Assembly: GCA_009617715.1 (NCBI GenBank)
Contig: VTFK01000056.1
Location: 1-64,000 of the forward strand
Source: Plectrocnemia conspersa
Lineage: Eukaryota; Arthropoda; Insecta; Trichoptera; Polycentropodidae
Length of the DNA: 64,000 nt
Direction of reading: 5' to 3'
The translations under genes and the position numbers were made by a program. This document shows, in pieces, positions 1-13,310 of the stretch. A model generated the notes under the pieces. The model did not search any database. It was not told where the DNA came from and was given only the letters and a program-made list of their open reading frames with translations. The number at the start of each line of letters is the position of its first letter. Position 1 is the stretch's first letter.

Positions 1-1412
1 TGACCTTTAAAATGTTGCGTAATTGTACATAAGAAAAAGTACACTTATGTAGGTTTGCCTTTATTTTATTTTTAAATATTTTTTTAGAATATTAAAGATT
101 TTATAAATACTGAAACCTTACATTCAAGTTGATTAAGGTCAAAAGAGCTATGATCATTTTAATGAATTTTATAATCAACAATAAAATCAACAGTTGTCTT
201 CTTATCAGGAAGATGTGATTCTTCGGAAATCCCACGTATTGTAAAGAGCCGTTTTAAGAATTCGGAATTGTTCAAAATCGACATTGCGACAATTGATAGG
301 TGTAATGAAAAAAATAGATTTAAGTCAGTTATATACGTAAAACAGGATAAATATAAAACAGATAAAAATTCTGATAAAAAGGACGAGATCAACGAAAAAC
401 AAGATATTCAGGAAAGTGACTCAAAATAATGAAAGTACAGAAATTCTGAATTAAGAACTACTTTTATAACGCCCAAAACGCAACTCATAAAATTATATAA
501 TTATTCTGAATAAGTACCATGAAAAATACAATTTTACAAAAAATCGTAAAAATTTAATTTAATATCAAACTTAATTTATGTAAATATTATATATTTAGAC
601 ATCATGGAAATTTTTAGTACCGATAATCAAAATATTTTTGAAGTTACAGAATTACAACAAGAAATCTGAGATTGATCTGGATAATGCTAATATTGTAAAT
701 GAATTGAAAATTACCATTTTGGAAAATATTTCTTAAGTACTTATTGCCATCAAAATATCAGGGTCGCGAAGAGCAATTTTATTGACCCCTGCATTTATTG
801 TTAATTTCCTGTAGAAAAAGTTGTTCACAATCAAAACTCTAAAAACCTTTAAAAAGTTATTAAGAACTATTAAGAAGATTTTTTTCAAGTTAAGAAAGTT
901 CGAATACCAAACTAATCGGGAAAAAAAATACTGGTAAACACTGTATAAAAAATAAATAAATAAAGAATTACCACAACACCAAAATATTTTAAGAGTGAAA
1001 AATAATATTACCAGTTGTTTTTTAGGAATCAACGGGAGCTCATGCTCCGAATTTAAATCTAGTATATAAATCATTGCTTTCAATAAAGCCTACTTCAACA
1101 AAAAGCTAAGGAATATTTTTTACGGCAAAAATATTTAGCACGAAAATAAAAAAATAGCCATTTAATTCGTCGTTTAATAAGTTGATATATTTTTTATTTT
1201 AATTTGACCTAAATATGTCAAATATTTGTTAAATATACACTAATTAAATAATCAAATTTTATTGAAATATTCTATACTTCTATACATATGCTTATTTTTC
1301 TACAAATAATACGTATTTTTATCAAATAATTATTCCACAAAATAATTTTATCATTATCTTTTTCTCTGATCATAAAGAAAAATAATAAGTCTCGAGTCCT
1401 GTGGACTCCTGT
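1..1412 (+). mobile_element. decayed hAT transposon (3' part; left end outside window)
   Basis: This is a broken DNA transposon whose transposase once cut and moved the element. Plus-strand translation from about 690 to 830 reads LENIS, a stop, then further residues ending in FIVNFL and KKLF. This aligns piece by piece with the better preserved copy at 60060-60220. At 1063-1107 the frame gives KSLLSIKPTSTKS, the start of the hAT C-terminal dimerisation domain, followed at once by a stop. At 1388-1411 lies AGTCTCGAGTCC plus a partial palindrome, matching the subterminal repeat of the 59772-60819 element. The stretch 830-1060 does not align and may be inserted or decayed. No left terminus is visible, so the start is the window edge and the right end is approximate. 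Family assignment follows from the dimerisation motif and the shared subterminal repeat; the exact limits are inference. Confidence 0.6.
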
Positions 1413-1889
1413 TACTTGTCAATCCCTATTCATAATCTATAGTAGCAATGCATAAAGTCAAAAGAGTGCAAGTCCATGGAACTAGCATCCGTCGAGAAGG
1501 CTGCAAGTAATAGCAAAAGTATGTTAAATCAGTCAGAGATAATCAGGCAATTAAAGTAGTTTTTTCCCACTAACTATAGAACAGGTTGATTTCATCCAAA
1601 TAAAAAACCCAGAAATAAGATTAAATAAATTATTTTTAATTTCACAAACTATCGATTAGCCCATTCTACTATTCGGATCAAACCATAATACATGGATAGA
1701 GCATCAATGTTGAGTTATTCGCATTGTTACTACTGCCCCTTATTATTTATCTACCCTTTTTATTGAAATATTCAATATATTTTTCATTGAAAGGTTTTCC
1801 TTTTGATCCGATAACGGCTATAGCTACGATCAAAAAAAAAGTCTCAACAAATCTGCTTTGAAATACAACCAAACACTTTTCACCTTTCC
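1413..1889. other. AT-rich sequence, no feature seen
   Basis: I see no open frame, repeat or motif that I can support here, apart from homopolymer and A/T-rich runs. Confidence 0.5.
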
Positions 1890-2420
1890 ATGCTACAACA
1901 ACTCGACAAAACGACGCATGATATACTTTCGCATTATACGATTCTTAGAGGAGCGAGTCGAAATTTTCATGCTCTCACCCACTGCGAAATTTGTTTCGCC
2001 GTATAAATTCACACCGTGAACTTTGGCCTATGTCTCCAGTTTTTAAATCTTGTCTCGCGAAATATGGCGACCGTTTCTCAGACGCGCCTCCCTCTTTATC
2101 TTTGCTCGCAGGTGAGAATGAAGAAATTTATGGTGTATAATTTACATGTTCCCTCCGGTGCGGTGATCCCGCATAGAATGTGTCGGATTTAATAACGCAC
2201 GAAGACTACGCGAGGCAAACGTTTCAAGGCACAAATGAAAAGCCCCGGTAATGCCCGGAGCGAAAATTTAAAATAAACCACCCACACTCTCTGGTGATAA
2301 AAACATGGCTGGGAAAACTTACGATGACGATCGTATTCAAATATAACGCAAACAGAAAATTTAATGATATACGCACCGTCTATGTTGAACCGGCGAACCA
2401 ATCAATAACAACAGAGAGCT
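1890..2420. other. GC-richer island with a small ORF (2064-2192, +)
   Basis: Base composition rises clearly above the AT-rich flanks. A small plus-strand frame starts at ATG 2064 (MATVSQTRLPLYLCSQ...), runs 42 codons and ends at TAA 2190-2192. It contains a donor-like CAG/GTGAGA at 2111-2118, so it could be a first exon whose coding part stops there. I recognise no protein family. The island could instead be conserved regulatory DNA or the edge of an unrecognised transposon. Confidence 0.3.
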
Positions 2421-4065
2421 TTATGTTATGAGCACAAAGCAGCCTTATAGTATCTTTGATATAAATATATAATATTTATACTACACAACAAGCTTTTGCT
2501 TCAAATACAGGATAATCTGATTTATATGTTTGTAGTATAGCTATGTTTGAGCAGAGAAACCACACGTTTTTAGAGTCTGGTTAGGAAATGTGTGCAGTTC
2601 ATTTGCTTGCTTCTGTTGTATTTTACGTTAGTAAATTAATTTCACACAAAAAAATTAGCTTAGAATTTAACAAATTTATTACAAAATAAACGAATAATCA
2701 ATGATCAATTTTACATTGAACTTTGAAAATAGTGTTTTATAAATATATTTTTTTACTTTATGAATAGTATTGAATTAAATAATTCTATATATTGTTTAGA
2801 TTAAATATATTCAATTTAAGTTTTAATATTGTATCGCACAGATAATTTTCTAAAATATTAAATTTGCACTGTTTCTGAGGGTCATGTCACGTACTAATAC
2901 ATAAAGTTACATCAATACCCGATTCTATTATCTATAGTTGAACTTAGAGAAATTCGATAAAGTCATAAGCGAAGCGACGGTAGAATTTTAATGAAGCGTT
3001 AGCAGTTTACCGACGAGCTTTCCACAGAGAGCGGTGTCTAATTTAATTATGGCAACCGGTGTCTAACTGTTATAAAGTTGACTGTTTGACATCGCTCGTG
3101 CAAAAAGTTCGATTTTATACCCTTTATGTAGCGTGACGTAGCAACGTTATCGCAAATAAAATAAAGGCGTAATTGTTATCGGCAAGGTCAATCAATAAAA
3201 GCGTAGTTAATCGACAATGTATTACAATCTATTAAATCGTTAAACAGCCATTATTTTATTCGTTAATTGTCGCTTATAAGCTTAAAAATATAATATAATA
3301 TTAAAAGCTTTGTTGTACGAGATTGTATTACAATATAACTGGATTATTATTTATTAATAACTTAACGTTCTGAAATTGTCTAAAAATGTTTAACTTTGAA
3401 TCAATAAGATATTAATATGTATTTATATTCAAATAGGTGTGAATCTTAATAGCATATACTTACAACAAAATAATATTAAATAAAATAATTAAAATCTTTA
3501 AATCAGTTGCATCTTTTTTTATTATTTTTAACTATCATTACAGCTTCATAATTTATGAATGTCACGATCCACAAACAAGCTTAATATTATTTTAATTGTC
3601 TACCATATAAATTGTATGACAAAATCAGAACATCTAGGAAAACGCGATCGTTGATGATTGATCGAAATTATAATTATACAATCACCTATTTTGATCTCTC
3701 AGGATAATAAAAAAAAAACATTACGGTCGATATAGGACTTATATTAAATCAACATATATAACAATGTCTTAATATTTGTAAGCAAGGGCCTTGTCAATTA
3801 TTTTAAAATAATATTTTTAATTAGGTTAAAAATAATTAAAAAAATATTTGTAATATTTAATAACATAAATATAAAAATATAAATCATCCGTGATGATCAT
3901 CCAGAATTAAAAATATGTTTTAATTACTAATTCTGATCCTTTAGACAGGTCTTAATAATTCTAAGCTTAAAGAAACCTAATCTATGAGTATCTATTGTTT
4001 ATATAAATAAATAATAATCACTGAATTTTATATGTTAGACACGATATTAATCAAAAAACACAAGG
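2421..4065. other. AT-rich stretch with a weak GC-richer patch at 2940-3230
   Basis: The patch at 2940-3230 has more complex sequence (for example around GCGAAGCGACGG and TTTACCGACGAGC) but no open frame worth reporting. The rest is low-complexity A/T sequence in which I see no gene. Confidence 0.4.
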
Positions 4066-4140
4066 GTTCATATGAGATTTGAACCCAGATTTTTAAGGTA
4101 TTAAATTACTGGTTATATCGAAAGCTTTTGGATCAGTAAG
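4066..4140 (-). repeat. tRNA-derived SINE head (remnant)
   Basis: Read on the minus strand, the segment holds a Pol III B-box-like CTGGGTTCAAATCTC followed by ATATGAACCC. The same block occurs at 36023-36060 (minus) and, in diverged form, at 52860-52885 (plus), which makes a dispersed tRNA-related SINE family likely. The A box is poor. A second, plus-strand B-box-like GGCTTCGAACC lies just downstream at 4173-4185 and may belong to another fragment. Confidence 0.45.
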
Positions 4141-7100
4141 GTTTTTTTTATTTGATATCAAGGTACAAACCACGGCTTCGAACCGTTATTTTTTATTACA
4201 ATTATTGTTCTGGTTTTACTTAAAGAAATATATATCAGAAAAAATAACGTTTTTTGCGGTTTTTGGTTCAGCTCCAAGTGTTTGAAAATATCAAAGAAGG
4301 ACACTGAAAAATAGTCATTTTGGATTTTTTTCTTAATTAAGGAATGCTACGGGAACAAAATAAACGATCATTTCTGCAATTGTTCGAGGATGATAGAATT
4401 TTTGGGAAGAAGAAAATTTGGTCACCTTACATAAGCTAACCATAATTATCAAACTCTAACCGGGACAGTTAAAAGTTTTAGCATTTTGGGATGCTGAGAT
4501 GTGCTAATTTTGAATGCGAAATAAATCGTATTTTTTTTTTACTGTTTTTAGTTCTGTTTTTGTTCGAAGCTTTGGTATAAACATTAGTTTAATTCGCGAC
4601 TCTCTAGGGCGCTCTAAAACTCGCAGTTTAAATATTCATTAATGGATTTTATCTTTCTATAAATTTTACGATATTTTACAAAAAACTTTGTTACAATAAT
4701 GAGGTGATAAAAAAGCAGGCGCAATACATTTACAACGTTAAAAATTAAATAATATGTCGCTTATGATAAAGAATCGATAAATGTGTTTTCTAAGTGTTTT
4801 AATATAAATAAATTTATTATTTTTCAGTTTTACTTTTAATGTGTCACTTGTAGCTCTAATTAACCATTGCTTATTTTTAAGCATAAAAAAGCGAGTCATT
4901 AAATACCATCGGTCAGCAATTTTCGCAATGCTTACTGGGGAGTAATTAGCTGTGTAATTCGTTTATTCTTTTAATTGATTATTACAAGTGCTTAATCACC
5001 AAAAAAATAATTCGATGCGGCAATCAGTTTTTTTATATCGTTTAAATTTTTTGAAGTATCCGCGGTGTCTGTGTAAATAACAATTAGTTTAATGTCTGCT
5101 TACTCTGTGCAATTGAACGGTAAAAATCAAGAGCTATTCACTATTTTGCTCAAAAATCAAAGCACTTACATTATTGTTTTTCGAACTAAGTTATATTATC
5201 CGAAATAAATTCATTGTCACTGATCTTCATAAACAACGCCATGCTTTAAATTAATCAAGTATCCTTTGAAAATCTTAGAAACATGCTTGCTTTTAACGAA
5301 GATTGAAAACAAACAACAACGAATAAGTAATCAGGTGCTGTAATTCACTTAGCATACAAGTTAGAATTAAATCAGAACTTAAGAATTTTTTATCTATATT
5401 CTCAAAGACCATATTAAATATAGAAAAATGTAAGAGAATCGGTTATTTTGATTAGAAAATATGAATACAATTTTTATTTAACTTGGGGGTATTTTATTTA
5501 TTACAAATCATTATATTGATTTAATGTTGGTTTTTATGGTGTTTTCTTATTTTTTATTGTTTTATTATAATTAAATTTTATATGTATTTAAAATAATGTC
5601 ATATGCCTTTATAAACTAATTTTAATAAATACACACATTAAATTGATTACATCTAATTATTTCAGACAAGTTAATTATATATTTTGTACGAAGCACTAGC
5701 ACGGAAAGTAAGATTTATAATCGCGTTAACAATTCTTAACCGTGCGCAAGTTACGATCGTTGAATACACATTTAACATTGCAAAGTTTTAACTACAAACG
5801 CCTCGTAGAGATTTCAACTATGCTAGATTTATCCGACCAAACAACGCCTAAGAGAACAGTAATACGTTAATTCGCGATAATTGTATGTAATGTATTTGAA
5901 TAATGTATTATAACGGGGAAAGCCGACTCGCACCTGGATCTGTTAACATTTCATACACAAAGCCAGATATAATATAGTTTGCATAGGTATTCCAGTGTGT
6001 TTATAGTGCATGTGTATTTGTGTGTATTTCGTAAGATCCGTGTTTATCCCCAGGAATAAAGAACACGAGCTGCTACGGATTAGTTTAGTTTTCCATTGAT
6101 GCAGACTCTTAATCGTGTTTGCTTGAGTTTGAAATTAATTCTCACTGTGATCTCAGTAAATGATAGTTGCCGCAATTTACAATTATTAATTAATTACAAT
6201 AAATGAGTACAGAACAGACTTTTTTCTTTTAAAATAATTTAAGTACAGTTTTATTTTCAACAGTTTTGACAAATTAAAAGTTACGTATAAAATCATTTTT
6301 TTTTTAAATAAATTAATTAAATTATTTGCAAGAGTTAATTTAATTTAAGTTAATGAAAACCATAATTTCACTTAAAATTCAATTATAAATAATAAAATCA
6401 GCTTTAAAATATAATTTTAAAAATTATACCTACATTTAAATTAATTCAACTTGCGTCATTACATATTTATAAGTCATGTATTACAAATAATTGTATATAT
6501 AATTATTTTTTAATAGATAAAAAACTAAACTCTAAGCTTAGAATAAAAAACATCCTAATGGATTTGATTTTAACATATGTTTTTTTCACATGAAAGATTG
6601 CATTAGCGATAACGTTTAGTGGTGCTAACGTCGCAACGACGAACGGTTCCTGTAACGTAAGAAAATAGAACGTAGAGATAGAAAATAGAGCAAATTATCT
6701 AAAAAGAATGGCAGTTTCATGTTAATTTTATTGTTGAACATTCATTTGAATCAACGATGGCCGGTAAACCTCTGGATGAAATACATAGATAGAGATATAT
6801 TCTCATCGCGTAGGATGGGCCATGATTGGGCCATAAAACGAAAAGCTCCTTTTGAGGATGCTTAATCTTTTCAGTTTCTGCTCGGCCTGTTCTTCTTTGG
6901 GATAAGTATGCGTGAGGCAAAAGGGAGCAATTTTAACATAAAATGAGATTTTTTCGCCCTCAATAAAAGATCAATCTTCAATAACAATAAACCGTGAGTC
7001 GTCTTTGCCGAAAAATCAGCTCACTTTGATTTGCGATCAAAATATTTGATTTATACCTGTGTACAGGATTAACCAAAACAATGAGAGTTTTTAAATCCTT

Positions 7101-8639
7101 TTTTTATAAATTTACCAAATATTTTTATTTAAAAAAATAGTAAAATAAAAATAATTATAAATATATCAAATGCTATTTTTAGGATTGCTGCTCTTATTTT
7201 TATAATAAGCCCTGGTCTAGCTTGATATCCAGATTTAAAAACGATTTAAAGATGACTAAAAGAGGACTTGTCACAACAAGCTACAGTCGATTTTGCAATT
7301 CATCGTTTATTAGTTTAAATTATAAAAAATACACAAAAATGTGTAATTTTTTATATTTTCTTTATATTGTAGTACATGTATTTATTTTATTATATTTATT
7401 AATAAATTAAATTCAGTCGTTCTTGACATTATGATTATATTATAATTGTTACATTAGTGTAAATTGTTATATGAGAGTATATTTTGATTTATTATTAAAG
7501 TAAATTCAATGGTTTTCAACATTTTATTATAAGCTTTTTTATTTATGTCTCACTTATATCAACTTATTTCGTATATTTTGATTTAAAACTAAAGTATATT
7601 CAGTAATTCTTAAAATTTTATTAAGAGTTGTTGATTCCCTTCTCACCGTTCTCAACATTTTACTATAACTTTTTATGTGAATAATGACACAAAAAAATTA
7701 TTTTGATTGTGTACGTAATATATACATTTATTATATGTAATTTTAATACTAAAAACGAATGATTTTAATATATCATTGATAAATATATGTTTCGCCGATA
7801 TAAATAAATTTTTGATGAAAATTACAAATATGAATAAAAATAGCTAATACCTAATATTCACAATTTTTATTTTTTTATTTTTGATAATATCGAAATACTA
7901 TTAATAATGATATTGTCTAAATAAATATTAAAAAAATACATGCGGTCGTACCGCCCAAATAGTTTAAGTACATAAGATTAGATTATAAAACAGTTTTCTA
8001 AATATAATAGACTCAATAAACGCATTAATTGAAATTTTGAGATATGATTTGATGATTTGTAAAAAAATCATAAAAACAATCTAAGAACACATTCCTAAAA
8101 AAGCTTAGCTGAAATTTTATACTTTGTCGTGTTTTTATTATTTATAAAAACAATCTAGATATTTTAGCTTATTTTTTATGAATTTAATTATCATAATAAT
8201 AGGCGTTGGTTTATCAAAATTGCGTGCTACCCATTAATTTTATATATAAGGTGAAATTTTGCAATTTTCCAAAGAGTAAAAAAATACCCAAAAATAAACA
8301 ATCGTTAAAAAACTTTGTTAAAAACGCGAGTTTTAAAACTGTGTTGACCTATTGTGTTTTTTTTAGATTTTAAATACACTTTTTATTACGTTTCGTATTT
8401 TTTTAAATTTTTGAGTGATTTTATACAATGTATCTAGAAAAAGCAATAGCTAACTATATGCTATTTTTTATTAAATTTTAATATTTCAATAAGCAAATAT
8501 ATTTTAGATAATTTTTAGACTAGGCAAATTTTAAGTTAAGAAGCACATAATATTATACATATTCTAATCATAACAGAAAAAAAAAAAAGTCTTAATAATA
8601 TAATTTATTTCTAAATGCACAAACGAAACCTGATTTATT
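4141..8639. other. AT-rich non-coding stretch with three GC-richer patches
   Basis: No gene is supported. Patches of more complex sequence lie at about 4590-4625 (CGCGACTCTCTAGGGC, echoed at 51745-51765), 5690-6150 and 6590-7070. The last holds a 67-codon minus-strand frame at 6717-6920 with no recognisable domain. From about 7100 to 8640 the sequence is low-complexity A/T, with several short open frames typical of such DNA. Confidence 0.4.
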
Positions 8640-9900
8640 TTGATTTTTGCGGATTGTCCTAGGAATATTATTATACAAATTCACACCTCAGTTCATTTAA
8701 TGTAATAAAATGAAGTAATTAATAAACATACATTCAGTGCTAAGATGTATTTAAAATATCTTATTAATTATATCATTAATACACAATGTCAACATCAATG
8801 GTCCTAATTTAGACCCCTGTGGTACTCAGTCAGATAATATTTTCTCTTTGGAGTACAAATAAATTATTTTAACTATTTGCTTTATTGTTTTCTTAATATT
8901 TATTAAACCATTTTAAAAGTATTTTACTTACACCTATATTCTATAAAAAAATTAGCATTATTCTTCATATTGCTGTATATTGTTTTGAAAGCTCTCTTGA
9001 AATATACGAAAACTGCTCCAATGGTTTTGTTAATATCCTCGGCTAACACTTAATCATTTATTACTACTTGTCATACAATCTCAGTGAAATGTTTTGCTCT
9101 GAATCCCGATTGTTATTTACATAGAATGTTTTTATTAATAATAAAATTCTTTTAATTTTTGATTAGTAAATCTTCCATTGCCTTTTCTATACGAGGCATT
9201 ATGTTATTTGATCTCATTTCCTTAATCTTTTTATTGTTTTGTATTTTAAGTATTTCACTTTCAGAAAGTGCTTTATTTACTTAATAATATAATTCAGTTC
9301 CTTGTATTTCCCATGTTTCTTTAGTTATATTTACATATAATTCATTAGTACTGGTTCCTTTCTTGAATTTAAAAAGTATGTTGGGAATTTCTTCTAAAGA
9401 TACTGATTTAATTTTCTGAATTTTTCATTAAATGTTTCAATATTGTATTTTATCATATTATTAAGCTGAGATATAGAATATATAATCATGTTTTCTATAC
9501 TCTCATCATATGAGGATCTTTAAACATATTTCCATCAATCTATATATTTTTTAATAATTATTTTAATTATTGTTTTATTACACATCTTATTTGCGTCATT
9601 TTTTATTCCACTTATCGACTTTTCATAACATTTTTTTTTGCTATTTCAAATGCTTTGACTGCCACATTTCTATATTGTTTGTATGTTTTCTATTTTTTAT
9701 TCGAAACATTATATTCTATTCAATTTGTTTTTAATATTTGAAATATTTTGTATGATTTCTCTCTTCTATTTAAAGCATTTTTAACATCATCGATATTCTG
9801 TTTTAAAATTATAATACCTTTATATTTTACTATATTGCTCCATATCATAATAATGTCCGAGTTATTTACATTTTAGTCACATTTTTATATTTCTAATCTT
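8640..9900 (-). mobile_element. decayed non-LTR retrotransposon, reverse transcriptase region
   Basis: The element's polymerase copied its RNA into DNA at a nicked target. Reading leftward from about 9225, the minus strand gives PRIEKAMEDLLIK, then QSGFRAKHFTEIV at about 9080-9115. Next comes VYFKRAFKTI at 8975-9006, the motif A block normally like LDFSKAFDTV. It continues with IGVSKILLKWFNKY at about 8890-8935 and VPQGSKLGPLM with CINDI at 8770-8825. A degraded LALNVCLL stands where the catalytic ADD box (FADD/YADD) is expected, at about 8713-8740. Upstream, 9340-9400 reads SVSLEEIPNILFKFKKGTST, matching the linker before the palm. Stops and at least one frameshift break the frame, and no endonuclease domain or poly-A tail is clear, so it is dead. 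The motif order is typical of Jockey/CR1/L2-like elements; I cannot choose between these clades by eye. Confidence 0.8.
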
Positions 9901-12063
9901 TATTTTAAAAAAAAAAAAAATATTATGCCATTATTTTTTTTACCCTAATTATTAAATTAAAAACTTTAATAATTCTTTTCTGGTCTGCATTGACTATGTG
10001 TTTTTAGCATTTAACGGTATTTTTTTTGTATATATTTTTAAGCGAATTAGTTAATTAAATTGCTCAAGTTTTAATGACCACAATTTGTTTTATTTTTATC
10101 ATTAATATTTAGTCAATTAAGATTTTAATTTCATTAATTTAGTAGCTAGTTTAATTTTTAAATAAATAATATATTAGGTTCAATATAAATAAATACATCT
10201 GGATGTAATAAATATATTTATAATGATTGTATTTAATAGGCAAAAATTCATAGCACATAGCTAAACATACGATTTGACCGAGCGTATTATTCGCCCGTTA
10301 ACCATAAACTGGATTCAGAATTCAACCACCCGTGAATGACGTTTCTATAAATGCAAATGCACTAATGACATATGCTGAATTCGATTTAAATGACATCCTA
10401 TATACAAGCAGGATATTTTAATTACTTTTGCGGTTTTATTACATCGTTATTTATTTGCATATCACGTGTTTAATCCATAGAACGTAAAGAATTTTACGAT
10501 ACTCGCAGGTCTCCAAAAGGATATTTCGGCACTCGAGACTCGTGCATTTCTGCAGGCACTTAAATGACAAAGGAGTGACGTTTGCTAAAATTGTCAGAAC
10601 TCAGCAAAATTGTGGTTTATTTTAATAAAATGCAGTCAAACTTATGCGAAGGTAAAATCTCGTGACTGAGATGTTATCCTGCATTTTATTTATTATTAAA
10701 ATATTATAAAAAAAATATTATTAACTGTGTTTTATTGTAATTTTGTATTGTTTTATATGTATATTAAAATAGTAGGTTTAAACTATTGTAAATAAAATAT
10801 ACATGTTTATTTACTGAGATTAACATGCCACTTTAAAGAATAATCCACAATTGCTCAATCATAATAATCGGTTTATTGAACAATTTAATTTTCCGACACT
10901 GTCACAAGCCATTAATGTCTAAATGGGAGCACACGACCACAGACAGAGCAACAACCCAAATAGATAGATGGATAGAGGTGTGGTGATGAATGGAGTGAGA
11001 TTGAATGCTCGGATAGGACCGATTCGTGAGTGGATATAACTATCGCAACTGTCTCATTGTTCGGCATTCACATCTCATCTTCAGCGTCATCCATCTCCAT
11101 TAAACTGGGTACGTAGCTTGAATATCCAATGCGGCACACCTACAGCGCTGGCACATCTTTCATAGGCCTAATCGAAGCTATTTGCGAACGAAACGTCATT
11201 TTAGGGCATCAAAGGGAATTGAATCCCAGCATGAAACGACATTATCGTATATTATATTTGTTTCGCTTATCTGTTAGTAGAAATCCTATCTACTAATTTA
11301 AGCAATAAAATACTATTATTTAAACGACTGAATCAAACGTACCAGTATAACGACACACAAATACATGAGAATGAGAATAAAGTTTAATACTCTTTGTCCG
11401 GATGTGACATAAACGAAAATATTGTAGTATCCAAAATGAGATCTGTCTTTTAACTTGTATAAATATAAAGCTTCGCGATTCGCAAGGGATGTACTTGACT
11501 GTCAGTAGACAATTTCGTTCAAGAACCCAAAAATATTACTTTCATCTCGATTTTTACCTATATAAAATATCATATGTATTGTATTTTAATATCATTTTAT
11601 GTTTATGTCAAGGATTAAATTTACTACAAAGATATGTGCTTTTGAAAATGTAAGTAACATATTAAATATTTTATTATATGTTAAAATTATTGACTTACTA
11701 GTTTATTATGTTTATAAAATCAAACATGTCTACATAAATTAATTTTTATGTTGATGGTATGCATACAAATAAATATCGATCAAATTGTTCTATATAATTG
11801 CTTTTAAGTTTTAATAAGTCTAAAAACAGGATCTATCTATATTTTTTTAGTGATATACTTTTATTGAACAGTCAATATATATTAGGTAAAACATTTATAC
11901 TATCTGTCAAATGAAGTTTTGTCGCAGTAAACTATTGTTTGATTCATTAGTTCTAATACATGTATTTACATATTTCGATTACAACAAAAATAGTTTATGC
12001 TACCATAGAATATCTATGTACTCTATTAATATTATTGTTCAAAGAAGGGTATTATATCGCTTA
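9901..12063. other. AT-rich stretch with GC-richer patches at 10260-10680 and 10920-11240
   Basis: The two patches contain non-repetitive, higher-complexity sequence. No open frame of useful length, splice-bounded exon or transposon motif is visible. The remainder is A/T-rich, with long poly-A at 9908-9920. Confidence 0.35.
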
Positions 12064-12180
12064 AGTTCGAAGGGATTTTGTTCTTGATAAACATTATCCG
12101 AAAAGGGATAATATCCAGAGAACCCGACGGGAAATCCCTGTCCTCAGAGAACACTATCCACGAAAGGGCATTGTTTCTAA
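12064..12180. repeat. short minisatellite, 3-4 diverged units of about 30 bp
   Basis: Three adjacent blocks (12090-12120, 12121-12149, 12150-12180) share the pattern AAC..TATCC..GAAAGGG..AT followed by CAGAGAAC or a near match. A weaker fourth unit precedes them at 12064-12089 (TTCGAAGGGATTTTGTTC). The units differ from one another at many positions, so this is an old tandem repeat. Confidence 0.5.
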
Positions 12181-12839
12181 ACATTACATTGTACTAAATT
12201 CGAGCATACGTAGAGACACTATTTACTTAGTCACAAATATAGCACATATAAATTATTATTATTACCTCAAAATATAATGGCATATAATCGAGCTCTTGTA
12301 CGGTATCTTTGAGGTATAATTTATACATGTATTATATTATACCATATTTTACGGATCCTATTCATAATGTACAACTGTTCCAAAAACCTTTTAAAAACAT
12401 TTATATTTTATATTTAATGGAGCAAGTTTCCATAGCGAGTTATTTATCGCCTTTCAAACATATTCTAAGAATGTGAGTCAAAAACACCCGTTATGTCTTA
12501 AATAAATGTATTTTTTTTTTACTTTTAAGATACATATATTTGCATGTATTATACGTAAACAATATATTAATTATTTATAAATATAATTAAAAAAATATGA
12601 TACTCATATTCTGAAGTAATTATCTTGATTAATAAATTTATATTAACATTATCAATTTTAATAAATATTAAGATTTAATTCCAAGAATATGATCTCTTGC
12701 AAATTTATTTTATTTAAAAAAAATATTTAACACATTTGGAAAAGATTTATAGTAAACTTGACTTAAAATAAAACAACATAGAATATTTAATTTGCTTACA
12801 GTGTTAGCTTTATAAATCACAACGCTATCAGAATTTTTT
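12181..12839. other. AT-rich sequence, no feature seen
   Basis: The stretch is A/T-rich with no reading frame, hairpin or repeat I can support. Confidence 0.4.
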
Positions 12840-13310
12840 TCATAAGCATTCGGCCCCGATTACAACAATATGCTTGCAGGCCGTATTTCAAGCAAAAGTC
12901 TTTCGCATGAGGTGGTCGATTAAGGTACGGAGTTGGGGTGTTTTCGAAAAAGGCCATTTTTCATCGCGTCCGCCCGGGGTTAAATAAAGTATTGTGCGGA
13001 GCCGAAAGCTTAATCCGTTTCGGTGTCGCCCTGTCAATAAGATAGAGAAAGAAACTTGGAAATTACCCCCGGCTAGTATTTATTGCTTCTTTGGGGATTG
13101 AGACCGATATTGCTGGCTGCGCTCGCCGTTTGCCGGTGATAAAAGCGCTCAAAGATTCTTTGGAAAGGGAAAAGCTACGGCGGGAAAAATAAAACTCGCG
13201 AATCGCCGCCCTTTATTACCGATACCGACCGATCGGAAAAATAGCAACCCTTAATGACGCCCTGAGGTGTACTCTAACAGCCCTGTGATCGAATCACAGC
13301 AAGGTTGTCG
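12840..13310. other. GC-richer island, possible conserved non-coding element
   Basis: This is one of the sharpest composition changes in the window, with CG dinucleotides throughout (for example CGCGAATCGCCGCCC near 13197-13211). No frame is long enough to suggest an exon, and I see no transposon termini. Similar islands recur at about 25900, 48080, 50200 and 53200. Candidate roles are conserved regulatory DNA or an unrecognised exon; the sequence does not decide. Confidence 0.35.

Noticed and set aside
733..1083. 116-codon minus-strand frame
   Set aside because: It lies antisense to the hAT remnant, whose plus-strand frames match a second copy in the window; the protein is phenylalanine/leucine-rich low complexity.
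12064..12180. CRISPR array
   Set aside because: The units are diverged and abut without spacers, and the window is eukaryotic.
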